Below are positions 1 to 6,489 of a DNA stretch of 13,959 nucleotides, piece by piece. Every line of letters starts with the position of its first letter. Position 1 is the stretch's first letter. Origin of the DNA: Acidobacteriota bacterium (GTDB lineage Bacteria > Acidobacteriota > Terriglobia > UBA7540); the NCBI GenBank assembly GCA_021828225.1, contig JAKASH010000024.1, positions 1 through 13,959 of the forward strand, written 5' to 3'. The position numbers and the translations under genes are program-made. The notes under the pieces were generated by a model. The model made no database searches. It saw only the letters and a list, made by a program, of their open reading frames with translations, and was not told the DNA's origin.

Positions 1-544
1 CGAACCACACCACCGCTTCGAGGATGGCATGGCGTGAAATCACGCGCCCTGCTCGCCGCATGAGGAACTCCAGCAGTCGATACTCTGTGGGGCTGAGCAG
101 GATTTCCGTACCGCTACGAAACACGCGGCGAGCGGCGGGGTCGAGCCTGAGGTCCGCGACCACCAGGCAGGCGGCTCGGGTGCCCGAGGCTCGCCGGGTG
201 ACAGCACGCAGCCGAGCCAGGAAGACCTCGAATGAGAACGGCTTGGTGAGATAGTCGTCGGCGCCAAGGTCGAGACCTTTCACAATGTCGGGCGCGGCAT
301 CCCGCGCGGTTAGCATGAGAATCGGTGTTTCATTCTTGCTCCTCCGCAGCCGGCGGGCGACTTCGAACCCATCGATCTTGGGCAGCATGAGATCAAGCAC
401 CATCGCATCAAATTCGTACAGCTCGGCAAACTCCAGAGCCTCCCGCCCATCAAGCGCCAGTGTGACCGAATGGTTTTCCTCCTCAAGCCCCTTCTTAAGG
501 AGTTCGGCCATTCCCTTTTCATCTTCGACGATCAGGATCCGCAT
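1..544 (-). CDS. OmpR/PhoB-family response regulator, C-terminus cut by window edge
   Basis: This is the DNA-binding half of a two-component system. 181 residues are visible. The receiver domain (about 1-118) begins MRILIVEDE, with the acidic pair E7/D8, phospho-acceptor D51 in MVLDLMLP, T79 in LMLTARD and K101 in the TKPF motif. The winged-helix output domain starts around residue 125 and shows the LSPTEYRLLEFLM helix and the GRVISRHAILEAVV segment typical of OmpR-type regulators, before the sequence leaves the window. The ATG at 542-544 is the natural start because the conserved receiver strand begins at once. It lies 41 bases after the stop of the permease remnant, so the two are probably co-transcribed. 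A histidine kinase usually follows such a gene and may lie beyond position 1. The target is unknown; the phased repeat at 3910-3929 is a candidate. Confidence 0.95.
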   Translation of the reverse strand, partial: MRILIVEDEKGMAELLKKGLEEENHSVTLALDGREALEFAELYEFDAMVLDLMLPKIDGFEVARRLRRSKNETPILMLTARDAAPDIVKGLDLGADDYLTKPFSFEVFLARLRAVTRRASGTRAACLVVADLRLDPAARRVFRSGTEILLSPTEYRLLEFLMRRAGRVISRHAILEAVVWF

Positions 545-585
545 ATTAGAGGAAAATCCTCATGGCTGGTTTCCGTGCGAATGGG

Positions 586-978
586 TTACTTGTAACGTCG
601 GGCCTCGATGGGGTCCAAGTGCGCAACCTTGTGCGCCGGGTAGTAGCCGAAGAAGACGCCGACCGCCGCTGAAAAGACTACGGCGATCAGGTTCACCTGG
701 GGTGGGATCAGCGTCGGCCATCGCAGCGTATTGGAGACGGCAGTGGAAGCCGCGATTCCCGTTAGCACAGCCAAGAAGCCACCCGGCAAACCCAATATGG
801 TCGATTCGCTAAGGAATTGCAATTGAACGTCCCGCTCCGTTGCGCCCACGGTGATGCCCAGCATTGTCAGGGGGCTGCGCCTCTTGTTGCACGCCAAGGC
901 CCGGAGCGCGACGCGCAGGAGTTCGCTTAGGCTAATCACGGGCGCTCGATTGGCTGTCATCGGCGAGGCTTGCGTCAT
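586..978 (-). pseudogene. MacB/FtsX-type ABC permease with internal deletion (N- and C-terminal ends fused)
   Basis: The open frame gives 130 residues, against roughly 400 for a MacB-type permease. Residues 16-46 match the cytoplasmic N-terminus of the family (SLSELLRVALRALACNKRRS, then LTMLGITVG). From about residue 44 the sequence jumps directly to the family's C-terminal part: VGATERDVQLQFLSES, a membrane helix with GGFLAVLTGIAAS, and a last helix ending FFGYYPAHKVAHLDPIEARR, the usual permease terminus. The first membrane helix, the whole periplasmic domain and the second helix are missing. Both original blocks contain a G-x-x-V-G-A stretch, so loss between short repeats is likely. The frame is intact and has a fair ribosome site, so a small two-helix protein may still be made, but it cannot be a normal MacB transporter. 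No ATPase subunit gene remains upstream, which supports decay. Confidence 0.85.
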
Positions 979-1055
979 CGCCCCATCCTTAGTTCGCCTC
1001 GAAGCTGAAAGACGCCTTCAAGTGCTATTTCATGTTTGCGAAAATCAGAGGCCAT
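975..1055 (-). CDS. Possible 26-aa ORF or gene-end remnant coupled to the permease remnant
   Basis: A short frame from ATG 1055 to TGA 975 overlaps the permease ATG by four bases (ATGA). It has charged, helix-like composition (starts MASDFRKHEIALEG, ends GELRMGR). The same frame stays open upstream to about 1098 (reading AAYGALERGRQT before the ATG), so it may be the tail of a lost gene that once preceded the permease, rather than a gene in its own right. I recognise no family. The overlap is the main argument that it is, or was, translated; the chance of such a short open frame is high. Confidence 0.2.
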   Translation of the reverse strand: MASDFRKHEIALEGVFQLRGELRMGR

Positions 1056-1090
1056 GGTTTGCCGGCCACGTTCCAGGGCGCCATAGGCAG

Positions 1091-2080
1091 CTATTTCAGC
1101 GCTTCGTACACGACCATTCGGGAGACCGGCCGGCCGTTCTCTTCCTGCTCCGGGGCATAAACGCGGTGTGTCCGAATGTCCACGGCCAGGCTGTGAACGG
1201 CGTGTTGAACCGGAAAATCCTCCAGTTTGCGGAAGTGATTGGGATTTTCCTCTTGAAAAACCGATATGGCGCCACTATAGCAGGCGACGTAGATCCGCCC
1301 CAGCCCCGAGTCGAATTTGATCACGTCGGGACCTTGCGACTCGGGCAGGTATGCGATTGGCTGATTGGTGTCGAGGTTGAACACCGTCACCAAGTCGTTC
1401 CCCTCACACGAGAGGAACGCCCGGTGGTGCTCCGGATCGAGCGCCATGCCATGATTGCCGCGGCAGCGCCCGACGGGGTAGCGTGCGACCACTATGTCTG
1501 TCGAGGGATCTATCACCGCAAACTGATTTGTATTCTGCAGGTTCACGTAGACTTTACGGGCCACCGGATCGTATCGCGGCATTCCGGTTTCGCTGTTGAA
1601 GTGGAGGGTTTTAATGATCCGGTCTTCCCTGACGTCGACCACCGCTTCCGCCTTGCCACGTTCATCGGACACGTAAACTTTGTGGAAAGGCTCGGCGTAG
1701 GCGCTGCCGTCGGGTTTCGACGCAGTGGGAAGCTTCTTCACGACCTTCATCTGGTCGAGCGAGATCACTCCAATTTTGTTTTCCCACCAGTCGGAGGTGT
1801 AGACCTTGTTGAGATCAGGAGCGAAGACGACACCCTCCACGCCGGGCACATCGGGAATCGCCTTCACCAGGTTATTGGTTTTGAGGTCAATCACGTAGAG
1901 AAGCCCGGCTGCCAAGTGCGCGGCGAGAAGATAGTTATTCTTGTAGTTGATTGTCAGGTAGTCGAAGCGCTTGCCCGGCGGCCCGGGCAAGTCGATAACG
2001 GCGATCTTCTTTAGAGTTGCGCCAAAGGCGGGCATCGTCACGATTGCCAGCGAGAAAAACACGAGCGCGCGTCGGATCAT
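1091..2080 (-). CDS. Secreted YVTN-type beta-propeller protein
   Basis: 329 residues with an N-terminal signal peptide (MIRRALVFFSLAIVTMPAFGA, probable cleavage after AFGA at about residue 21), so likely periplasmic. The mature part is a string of roughly 40-residue blade repeats, recognisable by recurring units such as LLYVIDLKTNNLVKAI, KVYTSDWWENKIGVISL, KVYVNLQNTNQFAVIDPSTD and RIYVACYSGAISVF, the pattern of YVTN/cytochrome-D1-like seven-bladed propellers. The start at 2080 is preferred to the longer open frame because GAGGAGGT lies 10 bases upstream and the signal peptide begins there. The gene begins 49 bases after the cytochrome stop, so they form one transcript. Propellers of this class commonly accompany extracytoplasmic electron carriers. 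A binding or scaffold role for the multiheme partner is inferred; no catalytic residues can be named. Confidence 0.9.
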   Translation of the reverse strand: MIRRALVFFSLAIVTMPAFGATLKKIAVIDLPGPPGKRFDYLTINYKNNYLLAAHLAAGLLYVIDLKTNNLVKAIPDVPGVEGVVFAPDLNKVYTSDWWENKIGVISLDQMKVVKKLPTASKPDGSAYAEPFHKVYVSDERGKAEAVVDVREDRIIKTLHFNSETGMPRYDPVARKVYVNLQNTNQFAVIDPSTDIVVARYPVGRCRGNHGMALDPEHHRAFLSCEGNDLVTVFNLDTNQPIAYLPESQGPDVIKFDSGLGRIYVACYSGAISVFQEENPNHFRKLEDFPVQHAVHSLAVDIRTHRVYAPEQEENGRPVSRMVVYEALK

Positions 2081-2129
2081 GTTTGCTAAGACCTCCTCGT
2101 ATGAGATGTATCCCCCGGCGCCTGTTCGT

Positions 2130-3788
2130 TCATTCCATGCGCCACGGAGAATACCATTGCGCCAGCCATTTCGTGGCCCATTGGTTGGATTTGTCCTTGT
2201 GGCACGTGATACACGCATTCGGGATTCCGTACTTTTTCGTCATCGCTGGCGTAATGAAGCGGAAAGTGTGAGCGTGCGCGAACGCACCGGGGACTAATTC
2301 GGTCTCGATTTTTGGCATATGACAAGATACGCACCGGCTGCCCGGGCTGCCGGGCTTGTGATGGGTGTGCTCTTCGATGGTTTGCACGTAAGGCCCATTT
2401 GGCGATCCCGGACCATGACACTCAAGACACATCGCGTCCACGGGTCGCCGAAGCTCAAACCGATGCTTCGTGCCATGCACGTCATGGCAACTGAAGCAGG
2501 TAACGCCGTGTCGGTACATGAGACTCTGCACAAAGTCATTGCCCTGCATCCGGTTTTTATGCGCCGTTCCATCTGCATAGTAGTAGTAATTTGTCTGGCC
2601 CAGCTTATGGGGTTCTAGCCGCCAGTAGTTCTGCAAATGAAGACCCATCTTGAAGCCCACCGGCCAGTCGTAATACCGCCCGTCAATGGGATACTGCAGC
2701 GGACGCCCTTGCACGTGGCACTGGATGCAAGTGTCGTTGGCGTCGACGTAATCCAGCCGGGCGGGGTTGATGATGTTGTCAGGCGAGGGATGCTTCACGT
2801 GCTCGCTCCCTGGGCCGTGGCACCGCTCGCAGCCTACGTTCCACTCCGTCACCTTCTCCACATTTTTCGCTGTATAGGCAGAAACGCTGAGATTCACCGA
2901 ATGGCAGCCGTCGCAGAGCGGCAGCGTGGGACGCTTCATATCGTCGAGCGGATAGTACGGTTCCCACCAGTCGTCGCCCTTCTGAACGAGGTACGGAAAC
3001 CATTTGTGCTCCTGGATGTCCCACTTCGCGGGCAGCGGGTAATAAAGATTGCCAACCTTGGTGAAATAATTCTGCTTCCAGATGCTGCCGTAGACGAACG
3101 CAATCTGCTTCTTCGTGAACGTTACGAAGGAGGGTGGGTTGGAGAAATCTGCAAGAATGGCATGCGGATGGGTGCGCGGGTCACGCACCACGTTGGCCAT
3201 CGGCGTTTTCTTCCACCGCGCGTAGATGGCGGCATGGCACTTCTCGCACGCCTTCGACCCAACATATTGCGCCGTGGCGGCTGCCTCCGTCTCCTGCGTC
3301 TTCTCTTCCTGGCTCGGCGGACGCAGGCTGCGAACGTAGAGAACGAGCTTCCAGGGATGGATCGCGGATTCCTGCGGCTCCCTCCACCCGGGCATGCCGG
3401 TTAAAGGAACCCCGTGTTTGATGATGTAGTGAATCTCGCCGTCGGTCAGGTTTTGCGTTAGCGCCAGCCGCAGGTCAGGCACACGCGGGTAGAGATGGCG
3501 GCCCATCGGCGTTCGCCCGCTACCATCCACTCCGTGGCACTTTGAGCAGTAGGTCAGAAACTCGTCTTGTCCTTCTCGCAAATTTTCAGCGGAGGCCTTT
3601 AGCGGATTTTTCGTCCGTCGAGCGCTTGCAGGAATCGCCAGATTCAGCGCCGTTCCCGCGATGGCCGCCTCCCATCGGGAAGGGCCCTCATTAGTGTGAA
3701 AGGCTCGCCAGACCCACGCCACCGCCCCCAACGCCGCAAGCAAGAACACCGCGAGAAGCGACACCGCCAATGCCTTCCAGGGCCTCAC
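2130..3788 (-). CDS. Membrane-anchored nine-heme cytochrome c (class I domain fused to octaheme domain)
   Basis: 552 residues starting at GTG 3788 with GGAGGGTG just upstream. Residues 5-29 form an uncleaved signal anchor, placing the protein on the outer face of the inner membrane. Nine CxxCH heme-binding motifs lie at residues 81, 181, 292, 320, 354, 431, 454, 486 and 526. The first (CSKCHG) sits in a class I cytochrome c domain (about 66-156), with M132 in the GVPLTGMPGW stretch as probable sixth heme ligand. After a charged linker (157-174) the remaining eight hemes form a cytochrome c554/octaheme-like module rich in histidines (HHKPG, HAHTF) that could serve as distal ligands. Such proteins pass electrons between quinol oxidation or periplasmic carriers and a terminal reductase or acceptor; the substrate cannot be read here. 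It is the first gene of the transcript with the beta-propeller. The linear number and order of hemes are certain; the redox partner is not. Confidence 0.95.
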   Translation of the reverse strand: MRPWKALAVSLLAVFLLAALGAVAWVWRAFHTNEGPSRWEAAIAGTALNLAIPASARRTKNPLKASAENLREGQDEFLTYCSKCHGVDGSGRTPMGRHLYPRVPDLRLALTQNLTDGEIHYIIKHGVPLTGMPGWREPQESAIHPWKLVLYVRSLRPPSQEEKTQETEAAATAQYVGSKACEKCHAAIYARWKKTPMANVVRDPRTHPHAILADFSNPPSFVTFTKKQIAFVYGSIWKQNYFTKVGNLYYPLPAKWDIQEHKWFPYLVQKGDDWWEPYYPLDDMKRPTLPLCDGCHSVNLSVSAYTAKNVEKVTEWNVGCERCHGPGSEHVKHPSPDNIINPARLDYVDANDTCIQCHVQGRPLQYPIDGRYYDWPVGFKMGLHLQNYWRLEPHKLGQTNYYYYADGTAHKNRMQGNDFVQSLMYRHGVTCFSCHDVHGTKHRFELRRPVDAMCLECHGPGSPNGPYVQTIEEHTHHKPGSPGSRCVSCHMPKIETELVPGAFAHAHTFRFITPAMTKKYGIPNACITCHKDKSNQWATKWLAQWYSPWRME

Positions 3789-4378
3789 GTTTCACCCTCC
3801 GCGCCGGTAAGCGTCACAACGCAAAGTAAGCCAGCAACTGTGTTGGCGATCATAATCAGACCCAATTTCAGCTAAGCTTTTACATCGCCAGATCAAAAGC
3901 ATAGCCGGTGAACCTGAAGAGAACCTGAAAGATGCGCGTCTTTTTTGTACGGACGTCCTGAGGTGACCCTTTGTGCGTATTCAACCGGTGTTTTTCTCTG
4001 GTAAGGGCGACCAATTCTGAAATCCTCACGACGAGTCACGCCACCAACCCGCTCATCGTGTCTGGAGGTCACACCATTCGCATTATAATGAGACGAACTC
4101 AGACTGCCGCAAGGCACTCGAACCAATGCAATAGCGCCAAAGCGTCCAGAGAGGTGATCGCCGAAGGTGGCACAATCACGATCATAAACGAACTGTCGTG
4201 CCGAGCACATTCTTCCCGCTACCCCGACCGAAGACATATCGTTCCAGCCCCAAAAGCAGTCAGACGCCACACCATACTCAAGAGCCATCTCATTGAGGGC
4301 GGGATACCTATTGAACGACTGCGAAGGGCAATCCGATTCAAAGCAGAGCCAAAGAAGAGTCAAAAACGGGTGGGGCCG
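3789..4378. other. 590-base intergenic region, probable junction between resident genes and mobile module
   Basis: No convincing gene is present. A 156-codon minus frame at 3893-4363 exists, but its product is unlike any family I know, is rich in Cys, Ser and Arg, and has no clear ribosome site. Base composition is visibly less GC-rich than on either side. The 5' part holds the leader of the cytochrome gene, including a phased direct repeat at 3910-3929 and a possible -10 box (TATGAT on the minus strand, 3849-3854). I see no tRNA, integrase or clear attachment-site repeat. The division into resident and mobile DNA is inferred from gene content on each side. Confidence 0.5.
3910..3929 (-). promoter_or_regulatory. 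Phased direct repeat, candidate OmpR-family operator
   Basis: GAACCTGAA occurs at 3910-3918 and again at 3921-3929, an exact nine-base repeat with an 11-base period, about one helical turn. Read on the minus strand it is TTCAGGTTC twice, 122 bases upstream of the cytochrome start. Tandem half-sites spaced 10 to 11 bases are the usual binding layout of OmpR/PhoB-type response regulators, and one is encoded at the end of the same gene cluster. That this regulator binds here is inference. Confidence 0.4.
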
Positions 4379-5137
4379 TCAGGCAAGGAGTTCCTGAAGC
4401 CGGTGGCTGGCGTAGGAACCGGGTTTCGTGACCGGCATGTTGAGCTGAGCGGCGTGCCAATCCCGCACCAGGCCAAAACACACTCGCCCGGCCGATTTGC
4501 TGAAATGCCGGCTCACGTAATTCAGCATGTGGCAGCCGGGAACCAGGTATAAGATGCACGAGACCGCCGTCTCTTCCGAGACATCTCTCGCCACTTGTTC
4601 GTAATAGGACTTCGCTTTAGGCGTCCGTTCGTACTCCAGTGCGAAGCGCGCCTCATCGCCATTCGATCCGATCCGAATCACGGCATCATAGTCTTTGGCG
4701 TAGCGGAAAGTGGCGAGCTCGTTGTGGCACCTGATCTCGGTGGCATAGGTCCAATACAGCGGCAGGCCGGAACGCACCGCGCTCAAGTGAATCTCGTTGA
4801 GCTCAATCTCGTGAAGCAAGCTGACCGGGCTGGGCCTTGGGCGGCTGAGCGAAACCAGGCACGCCTCACCGCTTCCTTGAAGATGGTGCGCGGCGAGTGG
4901 CGCCACGGAGTAAACCAGATCGCCGCCGAAGGGAGCGACGTTCTGCGCGTGCAGCAATCCGTGGTGGAGCAAACGCCGCACACGCCAGGCGAACGATTGG
5001 CGGCTGCGCTCGTAATGGCTGATTTCGAGAAACTCGAAAAGCTGGCGGTGCAGAATGAAATCCGAGCGCAACACCTGGCGCAGCAGGGGATAATCATGCG
5101 CCTGATTCAACTGAATGGTTCCCTTCGCGTACCTCAC
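4379..5137 (-). CDS. Replication-relaxation-like winged-helix protein
   Basis: 252 residues from GTG 5137, with GGGAGG seven bases upstream. Residues about 15-65 are helical and look like a winged helix (VLRSDFILHRQLFEFLE, then FAWRVRRLLHHGLLH). The C-terminal half carries a YDAVIRI strand (D151) followed by FALEYERT (E168, E170) and K174, a spacing reminiscent of the PDAV...LEVDRGTE pattern of replication-relaxation (MobC-like) proteins, which occur on plasmids and integrative elements near conjugation genes and are linked to plasmid replication or relaxosome function. The D-x16-E-x-E arrangement also recalls PD-(D/E)xK nuclease cores, so nuclease activity is possible. It is the last gene of the transfer operon, 15 bases after the preceding stop. 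Family membership is from motif resemblance only; a transcriptional regulator is the alternative. Confidence 0.55.
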   Translation of the reverse strand: MRYAKGTIQLNQAHDYPLLRQVLRSDFILHRQLFEFLEISHYERSRQSFAWRVRRLLHHGLLHAQNVAPFGGDLVYSVAPLAAHHLQGSGEACLVSLSRPRPSPVSLLHEIELNEIHLSAVRSGLPLYWTYATEIRCHNELATFRYAKDYDAVIRIGSNGDEARFALEYERTPKAKSYYEQVARDVSEETAVSCILYLVPGCHMLNYVSRHFSKSAGRVCFGLVRDWHAAQLNMPVTKPGSYASHRLQELLA

Positions 5138-5152
5138 TGCAACGCCTCCCGC

Positions 5153-5686
5153 TTAACCGGCGAGTTCAAGACATGCCATCCCTGCGCGGGAAGGATCAGG
5201 AACAAGGACGAACTTCCCGACACGGCTGCGCAGCCAGGACGATGGTTTCATCAGCAGCAGGGCTTCTTGTTCGTCCTGCCATTCACTGAATGAGATCAGG
5301 AAACTGTCGTTTGATTTCCAGTCTGGTTCTGCGACATCGAGCCAGCCAAACTTCCGGGAGCGAACGACTACCAGGTAGCAGTCCGGGTTTGGCACTGCGC
5401 GCACCAGGTTGCGGAAGAACACCTTGTTCTGTCCGTTGCAGACACCCGGCTCGTCACACTCAAAGACCTTGCCCATCATCAGGTGTGGGTAATTTGGGTT
5501 GAAGCCGCCCGCACCATTGAAACGGACGTGGCCAGCGATCTTGCGATGGCGCACGATCCTCTCGTTTACCATGACCCCTGTGGTGTTGAAGTAAGCCGCG
5601 TTCTGATACCGCCTCGGGCGGGATGCGCTGGCTTCGACTCGCCGCCGCCACACGCTGCCGAAACCAGTAATTGCCACGCACATCAT
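5153..5686 (-). CDS. Conserved-looking hypothetical protein of the transfer operon
   Basis: 177 residues, no family recognised. The ATG at 5686 is preferred because AAAGGTGGGA lies just upstream; a TTG at 5692 overlapping the previous stop and an ATG at 5683 are alternatives. There is no signal peptide or membrane helix. The sequence is mixed alpha/beta with aromatic patches (FNGAGGFNPNYPHLM, KFGWLDVAEPDWKSN, SFSEWQDEQEALLLMKPSSW). A basic segment (WRRR...RPRRY) near the N-terminus could bind nucleic acid. It has four cysteines, one near the N-terminus, without a metal-site pattern. It begins 2 bases after the stop of the coiled-coil protein gene and is followed 15 bases later by the winged-helix gene, so it belongs to the same transcript and probably acts in the cytoplasm with the coupling or DNA-processing proteins. 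That role is inferred from position only. Confidence 0.8.
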   Translation of the reverse strand: MMCVAITGFGSVWRRRVEASASRPRRYQNAAYFNTTGVMVNERIVRHRKIAGHVRFNGAGGFNPNYPHLMMGKVFECDEPGVCNGQNKVFFRNLVRAVPNPDCYLVVVRSRKFGWLDVAEPDWKSNDSFLISFSEWQDEQEALLLMKPSSWLRSRVGKFVLVPDPSRAGMACLELAG

Positions 5687-5688
5687 GA

Positions 5689-6489
5689 TCAAATCCCACC
5701 TTTGAGCCGCTTGTTCTTCTCCCGCTCGCCGTGCAACTGTTGCTGCAGCCGGTTGATGTGTTGCATCAACTCGGCATGGGTTGCGCCGCCCGCTGCACCG
5801 ACGCTTCCGCCGTTCCCGCTGCCCTTGCCAGCCGAACCGGCCAGCCGCAGCGACAGATCTGTCATCGCCGCCGAGGTCTGGTGGAGTTCCGTTTGCAGCT
5901 TGTCGCGCTCCTGGATGGCCGCTTGCTTTTGGATGCGCGCTTCTTCTAGTTCCCTTCTCAGGTTATCTGTGTCACTCGCCCCTGAACCGGCAAATGTCAG
6001 CCCTGACTCCTGCGCTTCAATAGCGCGGTTGCACTTCTCGATGTGCTCGTTGTACCGGGCGACGGCCGCGCGGGCGGCATCACGCGAGAGCCGGTCGTGG
6101 CTCTGAGCGTCTGCCAGCTTCTCCGCCGCCAGCCACCGCGTCTTGCGCACGTCGTACCAAAGTTTGGCATACGCCGCCATGCCAAGGAGCAGCAAGAGGG
6201 TGGTGAGGAAGCTGTATTTGAAATACGGATTGCGCGCCGTGGCGTCAAGCAACATCTGGCGGCGCTCGTCGAGCCAGCCGCCATAATTGAAATGTTCCGG
6301 GTTGAACTGCCGCAGGAGATAGTCGTACCAGGTGTCTTGATAGAGATGGGGTGAGGAAGCGGGGGCCTGGGCTTGGGAGGCGCGCGGGTTGCCGCGCATT
6401 GGCAGTCTCCGTCCCAGCGTCTGACCGCTCAGGGATGCGCAGCAAATGACGGCCGTCAAGCCAAGTATGATGACCTTTACATTCGCCAT
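5689..6489 (-). CDS. Membrane-anchored coiled-coil protein of the transfer operon
   Basis: 266 residues. An N-terminal signal sequence (about 1-22, ending SLSGQ) is followed by a Pro/Ala/Ser-rich segment (30-47), an aromatic amphipathic stretch (YQDTWYDYLLRQFNPEHFNY), one strong membrane helix (91-111) and a long C-terminal coiled coil (about 118-163, 173-216 and 237-263) interrupted by a Gly/Ser linker at 218-236. The layout suggests an N-terminal part outside the inner membrane and a cytoplasmic coiled coil. Its ATG lies inside the coupling-protein gene (13-base overlap), so the two are translationally coupled and probably physically linked. Its architecture recalls membrane scaffold components of type IV secretion systems, but I cannot place it in a named family. 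It could oligomerise and bridge the coupling ATPase to the envelope channel. Confidence 0.85.
   Translation of the reverse strand: MANVKVIILGLTAVICCASLSGQTLGRRLPMRGNPRASQAQAPASSPHLYQDTWYDYLLRQFNPEHFNYGGWLDERRQMLLDATARNPYFKYSFLTTLLLLLGMAAYAKLWYDVRKTRWLAAEKLADAQSHDRLSRDAARAAVARYNEHIEKCNRAIEAQESGLTFAGSGASDTDNLRRELEEARIQKQAAIQERDKLQTELHQTSAAMTDLSLRLAGSAGKGSGNGGSVGAAGGATHAELMQHINRLQQQLHGEREKNKRLKGGI

Noticed and set aside
851..2014. 387-codon plus-strand open frame opposite the beta-propeller gene
   Set aside because: Antisense shadow: the minus strand encodes a signal peptide and propeller repeats in a consistent frame.
3893..4363. 156-codon minus-strand open frame between the cytochrome and the winged-helix gene
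   Set aside because: No ribosome site, unusual Cys/Ser/Arg-rich product and no recognisable family; treated as non-coding.
5153..5692. TTG at 5692 as start of the 177-aa gene
   Set aside because: An ATG two codons later has better spacing to the GGTGGG ribosome site.
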